DNA of 64,000 nt from Ktedonobacter sp. SOSP1-85 (lineage in GTDB: Bacteria > Chloroflexota > Ktedonobacteria > Ktedonobacterales > Ktedonobacteraceae). The notes beneath the pieces are model-generated. The model was given only the letters and a program-made list of their open reading frames with translations, had not been told where the DNA came from and did no database searches. Positions 9,247-16,489 of this stretch are shown here, in pieces (the first letter of the stretch is position 1; each line of letters begins with the position of its first letter). Made by a program: the position numbers and the translations under genes. The stretch spans positions 4,007,501 through 4,071,500 of the forward strand of contig NZ_BNJI01000001.1 in the NCBI RefSeq assembly GCF_016587415.1, read 5' to 3'.

Positions 9247-9335
9247 AAAGAACATCAACAAAACGTCAACCAGGAATTTCTGTTTCGCAGAAATTCAAAT
9301 GCTTATAGATTTGATTCTTTTTTTAGGAGGCAACT

Positions 9336-11240
9336 GTGCCAAAGGTAATCGGTATCGATCTGGGAACCACCAATTCTTGTGTTGCTGTTATGGAAGGCGG
9401 CGAGCCTGTCGTTATTCCTAATGCTGAGGGCGCTCGTACCACTCCTTCGATTGTCGCTATCAATAAAAATGGCGAGCGTCTTGTTGGCGAGGTTGCTAAG
9501 CGCCAGGCCATTACCAACCCCGAGAATACGGTGTATTCCATCAAGCGCTTCATGGGTCGCAAATTTGAAGATCCCGAAGTCGACCGCGACAAGCGCATTG
9601 TGCCCTTCAAGGTCGTGCGCGCCAGCAATGGCGATGCCTGGGTTGAGGTTCAGGGCAAACAGTACAGCCCCCCAGAAATCTCGGCCATGATTCTACAGAA
9701 GTTGAAGACCGACGCCGAGGCCTACCTGGGCGAGCGCGTGACTCAGGCTGTCATCACCGTTCCCGCCTACTTTAACGACGCTCAGCGCCAGGCGACACGC
9801 GACTCCGGCCGCATCGCTGGCCTCGAGGTCCTGCGTATCATCAACGAGCCAACCGCTGCATCGCTGTCCTATGGTCTCGATAAGAAGAAAGATGAGCGCA
9901 TCGCGGTCTATGACCTGGGTGGCGGTACCTTCGATATCTCCATCCTGGAACTGGGCGATGGTGTCTTCGAGGTCAAGAGCACCAATGGTGATACACACCT
10001 GGGTGGTGATGACTTCGACCAGCGCGTCATCAACTGGCTGGCCGACGAGTTCCGCAAGGAGCAGGGCATCGATCTGCGCCAGGACCGCATGGCCCTCCAG
10101 CGCCTGAAAGAGGCCGCTGAGAAAGCCAAGAAAGAGCTCTCCAGCTCGATGCAGACAGAAGTGAACCTGCCCTTCATTACCGCCGACGCCAGCGGGCCAA
10201 AGCACTTGACCATGACCCTCTCCCGCTCCAAACTGGAGCAGTTGACCGAGGACCTGGTCGAGAAGTCCCGCAAGCCGGTGATGCAGTCACTCTCCGATGC
10301 TGGAATGCGCCCTGGTGATGTCAACGAGGTCGTTCTGGTTGGCGGTCAGACTCGTATGCCTGCCGTACAGACCATGGTCCGCCGTATCTTCGACCGTGAG
10401 CCTAACCGTGGTGTGAACCCCGACGAGGTCGTGGCCATCGGCGCCGCCATTCAGGCTGGTGTGCTGACCGGCGACGTGAAGGATGTGCTCCTGCTCGACG
10501 TCACGCCGCTCTCTCTGGGTATCGAGACCTATGGTGGCGTCTTCACCCGCCTGATCGAGCGCAACACCACTATCCCGACGCAGAAGAGCCAGATCTTCTC
10601 CACCGCTAGCGACAACCAGCCTAGCGTGGAAGTCAACGTCTTGCAGGGTGAGCGTGAGTTCGCCAAGGATAACCGCTCGCTTGGTAGCTTCATCCTGGAT
10701 GGTATTCCACCCGCTCCTCGCGGTGTGCCACAGATCGAGGTCACCTTCGATATCGATGCCAATGGTATCGTGAACGTGTCCGCGCGCGATAAGGGCACCA
10801 ATCGTGAGCAGAAGATCACCATTCACCCCTCCAGCGGCCTGAGCAAGGAACAAATCAACAACATGGTTCACGATGCTGAGGCTCATGCTGCCGAGGACAA
10901 GCGCCGCAAGGAAGAGGTTGAGGAGCGCAACCAGGCCGATAGTGCGGCCTATCGCTCCGAGAAGGCTCTCTCCGAGCTTGGCGACCGCATCTCTGGTGAG
11001 CAGAAGAGCGAGCTGGAGACCAAGATCGCTGATGTGCGTGCCGCTTTGGCAACCGACGACGTCGAGCGCATGAAGTCCGCGCGCGAGGCCCTTGAGCAGT
11101 CCTTCTACAAGATTAGTGAATCGATCTACCGCACTGGTGCCGAGGCTGGCGCAGGTGCTGGTGCGACCGCTGACCCGGGCGCGTCACAGGGTGGCAACAC
11201 TGGTGACGACACCATTGAGGGCGAATACAAGGAAATGTAA
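9336..11240 (+). CDS. dnaK: Chaperone protein DnaK (Hsp70)
   Basis: ATP-dependent Hsp70 chaperone that works with DnaJ and GrpE in protein folding. The nucleotide-binding domain begins with GIDLGTTNSCVAV and contains DLGGGTFDIS and the VLVGGQTRMP motif. The substrate-binding domain starts at about residue 385 (DVTPLSLGIETYGG), and the C-terminal lid ends in an acidic, Gly-rich tail (DDTIEGEYKEM). The length of 634 residues is usual. The start codon is GTG, with AGGAGG a few bases upstream. It lies between hrcA and dnaJ, but a terminator hairpin and about 450 bp separate it from dnaJ, so dnaJ may have its own promoter. Confidence 0.98.
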   Translation: MPKVIGIDLGTTNSCVAVMEGGEPVVIPNAEGARTTPSIVAINKNGERLVGEVAKRQAITNPENTVYSIKRFMGRKFEDPEVDRDKRIVPFKVVRASNGDAWVEVQGKQYSPPEISAMILQKLKTDAEAYLGERVTQAVITVPAYFNDAQRQATRDSGRIAGLEVLRIINEPTAASLSYGLDKKKDERIAVYDLGGGTFDISILELGDGVFEVKSTNGDTHLGGDDFDQRVINWLADEFRKEQGIDLRQDRMALQRLKEAAEKAKKELSSSMQTEVNLPFITADASGPKHLTMTLSRSKLEQLTEDLVEKSRKPVMQSLSDAGMRPGDVNEVVLVGGQTRMPAVQTMVRRIFDREPNRGVNPDEVVAIGAAIQAGVLTGDVKDVLLLDVTPLSLGIETYGGVFTRLIERNTTIPTQKSQIFSTASDNQPSVEVNVLQGEREFAKDNRSLGSFILDGIPPAPRGVPQIEVTFDIDANGIVNVSARDKGTNREQKITIHPSSGLSKEQINNMVHDAEAHAAEDKRRKEEVEERNQADSAAYRSEKALSELGDRISGEQKSELETKIADVRAALATDDVERMKSAREALEQSFYKISESIYRTGAEAGAGAGATADPGASQGGNTGDDTIEGEYKEM

Positions 11241-11247
11241 TAATGAC

Positions 11248-11285
11248 GCAAGGGTACTACCACGTGTAGTACCCTTGCCCTCTTT
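11248..11285 (+). terminator. Hairpin terminator after dnaK
   Basis: A perfect 12-bp stem (11248-11259 with 11267-11278) and 7-nt loop begin 7 nt after the dnaK stop. A C/T-rich tail follows rather than a pure T-run. Confidence 0.75.
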
Positions 11286-11416
11286 CCTTCCAGCCCACCA
11301 CCACATCCCACACAAAGCTACAAACTTAGGAATTGCATTGAGTTTCTTTCCCATTAACCGATACATATAGTAAGATGTAACAAACGTGTGAGCAGCCAGC
11401 GCCGCAGACGCTTAGA

Positions 11417-11478
11417 GGTAGGAGGGATGGGCGTGTGGGGTGGGCAAACGTCCGCCCCACACGCCCATCCCTCCTACC
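11417..11478. repeat. Perfect 24-bp hairpin upstream of dnaJ
   Basis: Positions 11417-11440 pair perfectly with 11455-11478 across a 14-nt loop, in the dnaK-dnaJ gap. No T-run follows. The remaining gap up to 11686 holds no gene. A weak TTGACT (11602-11607) could be part of a dnaJ promoter, but no good -10 box is paired with it. Confidence 0.8.
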
Positions 11479-11686
11479 CACAGGCAAGCTCGCGAGCCGA
11501 GAAGCAGGGAAAGGCATTCCTTTTCAAAACCCTGTCCGGTACTACAAGCATTGCGTATCTCCTGGCTATGGTGTAAGCTTGTTAATTGGTACAATCTCTT
11601 CTTGACTCGCCTTTCTTCTATTGATAGATGTTACCCAGTAGCGCGGAAAAGAACGCGCCCTGTTTCTGACGATAAAGGACCGGTAG

Positions 11687-12829
11687 ATGGCCGCAAATAA
11701 ACGAGATTATTATGAAGTTCTAGGGGTGGCCCGCACAGCGACGGATGACGAGGTCAAAAAGGCCTTCCGCCGCCTCGCTAAACAGTATCACCCCGACGCT
11801 AATAAAGAGCAGGGAGCGGAAGCCCGTTTTATCGAGATCAACGAGGCCTACGAGGTCTTGAGCGATTCACAGAAGCGTGCCGCCTATGATCGTTACGGCC
11901 ATGCTGGTGTTGGTGCCAATGCCGCAGGTGCCGGATTCAATGGATTTGAAGGCTTCGGTAGCATTAATGATCTCTTCGAAACCTTCTTCGCTGGGTCTAC
12001 AGGGGGAACAACCCGCCGTACGGGTACGCAACGTGGCGCGGACATCCGCTATGAATTAACTATTACCTTTGAAGAGGCGGTATTTGGCTGTCAGAAAGAA
12101 ATTGAGCTGCCCCGTTGGGAGACCTGTGGCAACTGTCACGGTAACGGCGCCCAGCCTGGCACCTCTACCTCGCGCTGTTCCGCCTGTCAGGGGACGGGCG
12201 AGATCCGCCGCGTGCAGCAGTCAATCTTTGGCCAGTTTGTCAATGTCATGATGTGCGAGCGCTGTCGTGGCGAGGGCCGCGTCATTACAACTCCCTGCGA
12301 GAAGTGCCGTGGCCAGGGCCGTGTGCGCAATAACCGCCGCGTCGTGGTTAACATTCCCGCCGGCGTCGATGACGGCATCAACGTGCGTGTGACGGGCGAG
12401 GGCGAGGTTAGCTCCCGTGGAGGGACGCCTGGTAACCTGTATGTCGTCCTGACTGTCAAACCACACCCCTTCTTCAAGCGCCAGGGCAACGACGTGCTCT
12501 ATGAACTGCCCATTAGCTTCACACAGGCCGCCCTTGGCGACGAGGTCGAGGTTCCCACCGTTGATGGGAAGACCACGATGCTCAAGATTCCCGCTGGCAC
12601 GCAGAGCAATCGCTCCTTCCGCCTCAAGGGCATGGGCATTCCCGTGGTCCACAGCAGCGCCCGTGGCGACGAGCATGTCATCGTCAAGGTCGTGACGCCA
12701 ACCAACCTGACGCCTGAGCAGAAAACCCTGCTGGAAGAGTTTGCCCGCATCGAGCGTGAGCAGAATGAGCAGAACGGTAAGAACATCTTCCGCGACCTCT
12801 TCGAGAAAACCAAAGACGTCTTCCAATAG
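11687..12829 (+). CDS. dnaJ: Chaperone protein DnaJ (Hsp40)
   Basis: Co-chaperone that delivers clients to DnaK and stimulates its ATPase. An N-terminal J domain carries the invariant HPD (in KQYHPDANKE). A Gly/Phe-rich linker follows at about 75-110. Four zinc repeats of the CxxCxGxG type are visible: CGNCHGNG, CSACQGTG, CERCRGEG and CEKCRGQG. The C-terminal client-binding region contains the usual RGDEHV segment. The length of 380 residues is normal for type I DnaJ. AAAGGAC precedes the ATG. A long bidirectional terminator follows. Confidence 0.97.
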   Translation: MAANKRDYYEVLGVARTATDDEVKKAFRRLAKQYHPDANKEQGAEARFIEINEAYEVLSDSQKRAAYDRYGHAGVGANAAGAGFNGFEGFGSINDLFETFFAGSTGGTTRRTGTQRGADIRYELTITFEEAVFGCQKEIELPRWETCGNCHGNGAQPGTSTSRCSACQGTGEIRRVQQSIFGQFVNVMMCERCRGEGRVITTPCEKCRGQGRVRNNRRVVVNIPAGVDDGINVRVTGEGEVSSRGGTPGNLYVVLTVKPHPFFKRQGNDVLYELPISFTQAALGDEVEVPTVDGKTTMLKIPAGTQSNRSFRLKGMGIPVVHSSARGDEHVIVKVVTPTNLTPEQKTLLEEFARIEREQNEQNGKNIFRDLFEKTKDVFQ

Positions 12830-12837
12830 GCTAGAAC

Positions 12838-12896
12838 AAAAAGAGAGGCTCAGTAGCCGCGTACGCAAGTAGCGGGCTACTGAGCCTCTCTTTTTT
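12838..12896. terminator. Bidirectional terminator between dnaJ and the EEP gene
   Basis: A perfect 21-bp stem, 12838-12858 with 12875-12895, with A-run and T-run arms, so it can end transcription from both convergent genes. It lies 9 bp after dnaJ and 10 bp before the end of the EEP-family gene. Confidence 0.9.
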
Positions 12897-12905
12897 GCTG
12901 CTTCT

Positions 12906-13928
12906 TTAGCCTACAATAGATTCTTCAACGCTGGGCGCTTTCGGAGTTATGGCCGGTTTGGCTGTAAAGCTGGCCGTCATCGCCAGGTGGTCGCTGGCGG
13001 CGCTACCGAGGACGCCATTGCCCATCAGGATGGGCTGACACTGCTCTAAGCGTTGGGCCAGTTCAGGGGCGGCGAAGATGTAGTCAATGCGCCCGGCTGG
13101 CGCTATGGACGGGCAGGTAAAGCCGGGATCGCGCGGGGCCTTCTTGCGGAAGCAATCGACATAGCCTGCTTTCAGCAGGAGGCCGATACTCGCGCGTGGT
13201 GCGTAGAGCGATGCCGCCAGGTTAAACAGCCCGCTTAGCACCTGGCTGCGCGGAATAATACGCAGCACGGGGATCAGGAAGCGGAGGGGCGGTGGCACAA
13301 CATAGTTTAGCGTGGGTACACCGTCCGCGTAGTTCTTGAACTTATGCTTGCCCCGTTTCTCCTGTTCTAAGGAGACGAGGGCGCGGAGCAGTTCGCTAGC
13401 CTGAAAGGTGTCGCCGGGTGCCAGGGAGTTGAAGTCACCCATCAAGATATGGGATCTGCCCTCCTCTTGGATGGGAGCCAGGATGCGCAGGATCTCGCGC
13501 ACCTCGCGCTTCCTGAGCGAGCCACCTCCCCGGCCCTTGAAGAACGAGGCCCATAGGTGCGTCACAAAGACCGTCAGGCGCTCCCCACTCTCCTCCTCAA
13601 CGCTGACTTCCAGCAGGGGCTTATTCAAAATCCCTGGGCGTGGGTGAATTTTTGTCTCAAGGATGGGCAGGCGTGTCAGGAGGGCGAGCTGGTAGTCGCC
13701 GGGATAGGCTGGTTCTCCGCCCATAACCAACTGCATTCCCATCTCTCTGGCAATTTCATCAATGACGCGTGGCTGCTCCTGGATCTGCGGATGCGTCGCC
13801 TCTACCACGCCAACAATATCTGGCTTAACAGATTGCAGAATACTACAAATTTCTCGCGTGCGCTTGCTGCCCTGCTCACGCACATTATAGCCGCCAGCCA
13901 GGATATTAAACGAAACAATACGAGTCAT
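12906..13928 (-). CDS. Endonuclease/exonuclease/phosphatase (EEP) family protein
   Basis: Metal-dependent phosphodiesterase of the EEP fold (DNase I/sphingomyelinase-like). The N-terminus reads RIVSFNILAGGYN, the usual metal-site Asn strand. The family glutamate is in VGVVEATHPQ, followed by HLWASFF, the GDFNSLAPGD motif, and a C-terminal SDHLAMTASF with the catalytic Asp-His. Length 340. No signal peptide is seen, so a cytoplasmic location is likely. The substrate (nucleic acid, phosphoinositide or sphingolipid) cannot be read from sequence. It is convergent with dnaJ. Confidence 0.85.
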   Translation of the reverse strand: MTRIVSFNILAGGYNVREQGSKRTREICSILQSVKPDIVGVVEATHPQIQEQPRVIDEIAREMGMQLVMGGEPAYPGDYQLALLTRLPILETKIHPRPGILNKPLLEVSVEEESGERLTVFVTHLWASFFKGRGGGSLRKREVREILRILAPIQEEGRSHILMGDFNSLAPGDTFQASELLRALVSLEQEKRGKHKFKNYADGVPTLNYVVPPPLRFLIPVLRIIPRSQVLSGLFNLAASLYAPRASIGLLLKAGYVDCFRKKAPRDPGFTCPSIAPAGRIDYIFAAPELAQRLEQCQPILMGNGVLGSAASDHLAMTASFTAKPAITPKAPSVEESIVG

Positions 13929-13970
13929 ATTCTTATCTATCTCTAGCTTTCTTCATATTCTTACTTCATA

Positions 13971-14055
13971 TCCGAAAACCCTGAGCGCGCGGCCGCTGTG
14001 CCCCCGAATGGGGGTGCCATCGCTTGCCCCCGAATGGGGTTGGGTTTCGGAATAA
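13971..14055 (+). repeat. Full copy of dispersed repeat family 2
   Basis: The ends are TCCGAAAACCCTGAGCGCG and GTTGGGTTTCGGAATAAG, complementary at the tips (TCCGAAA with TTTCGGA). Two CCCCCGAATGGGG palindromes lie inside. An inverted relative is at 27168-27244 and a shorter one at 2382-2440. It occupies the gap between the EEP gene and glyQS; the rest of 13929-14173 holds no gene. Confidence 0.75.
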
Positions 14056-14173
14056 GATCTTAGCAATATGAGTCATCATGGCATACATCAATTAAAACGA
14101 AGTAACCCCTACCAAAGCTACGCTCACTCTTTATCTTCGCCCGAATGGAGCAATTTATAAGTTTATCGATACG

Positions 14174-14236
14174 AAAAAGGAGGAGTGAGGCTCTGTGCAA
14201 CCATCGGCTGCACAGAGCCTCACTCCTCCTTTTTTT
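14174..14236 (-). terminator. Terminator of glyQS, perfect 26-bp stem
   Basis: Positions 14174-14199 pair perfectly with 14209-14234 across a 9-nt loop. The arms end in A-run and T-run, giving a strong terminator in both directions. It lies just past the glyQS stop. Confidence 0.9.
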
Positions 14237-14244
14237 AGTATTTT

Positions 14245-15615
14245 TTATTTCCAGGTGACGCGGTCGAGCAAGTACATGGTCAGTTCCGCGATCGGAATAC
14301 GGATCTGCTCCATGCTGTCGCGCTCGCGCAGCGTGACGGTCTGATCGTCCAGGGTCTGGAAGTCGATGGTGACGCAGTAGGGCGTACCAATCTCGTCCTG
14401 GCGGCGATAGCGACGTCCAATATTCTGGATATCGTCGTACTGGGTGACCATGAAGCGTTGCAGGTTCTTATGGATATCCTTGGCAACGCCGACCAGCTCT
14501 TCCTTATTTTTCTGCAAAGGAAGAACCGCGCACTTGACTGGGGCCAGCCAGGGGTGCAGGTGCAGCACTGTGCGATCATTGCCCTTGCCCATGGGATCTG
14601 GCTGCTCCTCGTAGGCGTCGAGCAGCAGATTGAGGAAGGTGCGATCCACGCCGCCCGAGGTCTCGACGATCCAGGGAATATAACGTTCCTTGGTGTTGAG
14701 ATCGGTGTAGCTCAGGTCCTGGCCGCTATACTGGCTATGGCGCGAGAGGTCCCAATCCTGGCGCCAGTGGATGCCTTCCCACTCCTGCCAGCCCAGAATC
14801 GTGCGGTACTCAATGTCATACGCCTTCTTTGCGTAGTGTGCCAGCTCGTCCTTGCCATGCTCATGGAAGCGCAGGCGATCCTTGTGGTTGATGATGGTCT
14901 GGTACCACTTGAAGCGATACTCTTTCCAGTAATCAAACCACTTGTCCATCTCGCTGGGATGCACGAAGAATTGCAGGTCCCACTGCTCGAACTCGCGCTG
15001 GCGGAAGAGGAAGTTACCCGGCGTGACCTCGTTGCGATAGGCCTTACCAATCTGACAGATACCGAAGGGGATCTGTACGCGCGAGGACTTCACAACGTTA
15101 TCATAGTCCAGGTAGATGTTCTGGCAGGCCTCACCGCGCAGGTAGGTCTTCATGCGGTCGCCCTCAACCACGCCCAGGTAGGTCTCCATAAGCAGGTTAA
15201 ACCGGCGCGGCTCGGTGAATTCGCCGCCACAGGCCGGGCACTTGTTCTGCTCAACATTTTTGGGGTCCAGGTGGTCGATGCGGAAGCGGCGCTTACACTT
15301 CTTACAATCGACCAGGACATCGACGAAGTTCTCGACATGTCCACTGGCCTCCCAGACGCGTGGATGGGTGATGTTCGCGCCCTCGATACCCACGACGTTG
15401 TCGTGCATCTGCACCATGGACCACCACCAGAAGCGGCGAATATTGTTGCGCAGCTCGACGCCGAGGGGGCCAAAGTCATAGAAGCCCGCGATACCGCCAT
15501 AGATCTCGGAGTTGGGATAGACAAACCCGCGCCGTTTGCTCAGGGAGACGATCTTGTCGATGGGAACCAGGGGTGTTCCCTGAATCTCTTCTTGCATCTC
15601 TTCGATTTGTGTCAT
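14245..15615 (-). CDS. glyQS: Glycyl-tRNA synthetase, alpha2 type
   Basis: Class II glycine-tRNA ligase of the homodimeric kind, charging tRNA-Gly in the cytoplasm. The N-terminus SLSKRRGFVYPNSEIYGG and GFYDFGPLGVELRNNI are hallmarks of this type. A zinc-ribbon-like insertion has CKKC and CPAC pairs (about 103-135). Motif 2 is in FRQREFEQWDLQFF, and the C-terminal anticodon-binding domain starts at about 360. The length of 456 is normal. GGAGG lies 10 nt before the ATG. A T-box leader directly upstream indicates control by uncharged tRNA-Gly, and a strong terminator closes the unit. Confidence 0.97.
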   Translation of the reverse strand: MTQIEEMQEEIQGTPLVPIDKIVSLSKRRGFVYPNSEIYGGIAGFYDFGPLGVELRNNIRRFWWWSMVQMHDNVVGIEGANITHPRVWEASGHVENFVDVLVDCKKCKRRFRIDHLDPKNVEQNKCPACGGEFTEPRRFNLLMETYLGVVEGDRMKTYLRGEACQNIYLDYDNVVKSSRVQIPFGICQIGKAYRNEVTPGNFLFRQREFEQWDLQFFVHPSEMDKWFDYWKEYRFKWYQTIINHKDRLRFHEHGKDELAHYAKKAYDIEYRTILGWQEWEGIHWRQDWDLSRHSQYSGQDLSYTDLNTKERYIPWIVETSGGVDRTFLNLLLDAYEEQPDPMGKGNDRTVLHLHPWLAPVKCAVLPLQKNKEELVGVAKDIHKNLQRFMVTQYDDIQNIGRRYRRQDEIGTPYCVTIDFQTLDDQTVTLRERDSMEQIRIPIAELTMYLLDRVTWK

Positions 15616-15634
15616 GAGTGGTGAACCTCCACAT

Positions 15635-15905
15635 AAAAAAATCCCCAGGCGTCTTCTCTCCGCCCAGGGACGAATGTTGCCAGTGTGGGCCTGGGGCCAC
15701 TACAACGCTCTGGCGACATGCGCGGTTCCACCCTGCTTCTTCACCACAAATCAGTGAAGCCACTCTTTATGGAATCCAAAGCCAGCTCCAAAGCGCCCTT
15801 CACCTGCTGTTGATTGCCGACCTCGCACCCTCCGTCGGCTCGCTGGTATCTCGCGCAAGTTACTCTTCTTTATCAACGCTGGCGCGTATTTCTCTTAATT
15901 GTCTT
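15635..15905 (-). ncRNA. T-box riboswitch leader of glyQS
   Basis: On the minus strand the canonical T-box TGGAACCGCG is at 15721-15730. Downstream (towards lower coordinates) comes a terminator: CCCCAGGC (15689-15696) pairs with GCCTGGGG (15643-15650), followed by seven T's (15635-15641). Upstream is a stem I-like region with GATAAAGAAGAGTAAC near its 5' end. A GGC triplet at about 15795-15797, in a GAAGGGCGC context, is the likely glycine specifier; that assignment is tentative. Uncharged tRNA-Gly would favour the antiterminator and read-through. Confidence 0.92.
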
Positions 15906-15910
15906 CCTAT

Positions 15911-15939
15911 AGTATAAACACCCAGACTCCAAGATTCAA
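15911..15939 (-). promoter_or_regulatory. Promoter of the T-box/glyQS unit
   Basis: On the minus strand, -35 TTGAAT (15934-15939) and -10 TATACT (15911-15916) are separated by 17 nt. This places the transcript start near 15904, at the 5' edge of the T-box leader. Confidence 0.75.
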
Positions 15940-15979
15940 TCCCTCCCCCACCTTTGGTTAAAAATAGGCCGGTGTGAGG

Positions 15980-16026
15980 GTGTGGGTGGGTGCGTGTTGT
16001 CTACGACAACACGCACCCACCCACAC
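15980..16026. terminator. Perfect 22-bp hairpin with 3-nt loop
   Basis: Positions 15980-16001 pair perfectly with 16005-16026. It follows the small membrane protein gene on the minus strand and precedes the glyQS promoter, so it probably insulates the two. A T-run is present only at some distance on the minus strand. Confidence 0.7.
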
Positions 16027-16081
16027 CGGCGAGCCACGTAGTGGTGAGAAGTGCCGCTAGTCGCAAGAGGTAAGCGGTCGC

Positions 16082-16225
16082 CTACCTCTTGCGACGACTG
16101 GCGCGCTGCTCTAGTTTCTCCATCCAGATGGGGACGATGATCGAGATGGCTGTGAAGGCCGCGACCGCTCCATAAACTACAGCCAGGGTTTTGCCTACTG
16201 GACCTTTCTTCTCAGGCTTCTCCAT
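16082..16225 (-). CDS. Small single-pass membrane protein, unknown
   Basis: Predicted 47-residue protein with a charged N-terminus (MEKPEKKGPVGK), one transmembrane helix (about 12-34) and a basic C-terminal tail ending in RASRRKR. The start is set by AGGAGG 7 nt before this ATG on the minus strand; a longer reading frame to 16318 has no ribosome site. The gene is divergent from the helicase gene, with about 265 bp between them. I do not recognise a family. Confidence 0.65.
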   Translation of the reverse strand: MEKPEKKGPVGKTLAVVYGAVAAFTAISIIVPIWMEKLEQRASRRKR

Positions 16226-16489
16226 GCGGTACCTCCTACATACTTGTCTGCTGTCTAGCGAATAATATCTCTGCGTCGAAACCACCAGCCACCCGGCAAG
16301 AAAACTCTTACTATACACAATACGATGGGCGCTTCCATAAGGTGATAACCATGCTGGGTGTTTGCCCTACACATTCGTGGGATATTTGCCCAGCTTGCCT
16401 CGGCAATCGTCCTGCTTGTTCAGACCCCCGCTGCATGTTACAATGGAGATCAATATTGCGAACGTTTGAAACTGTAAAGAAAAAGGCGC

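Noticed and set aside
9336..12829. Several frames of 100-215 codons antisense to dnaK and dnaJ
   Set aside because: Typical mirror frames of GC-rich, strongly biased genes; no independent evidence.
14458..15624. Open frame of 388 codons antisense to glyQS
   Set aside because: It mirrors the codon pattern of glyQS. The product has no motifs, and the T-box and conserved synthetase motifs prove the other strand codes.
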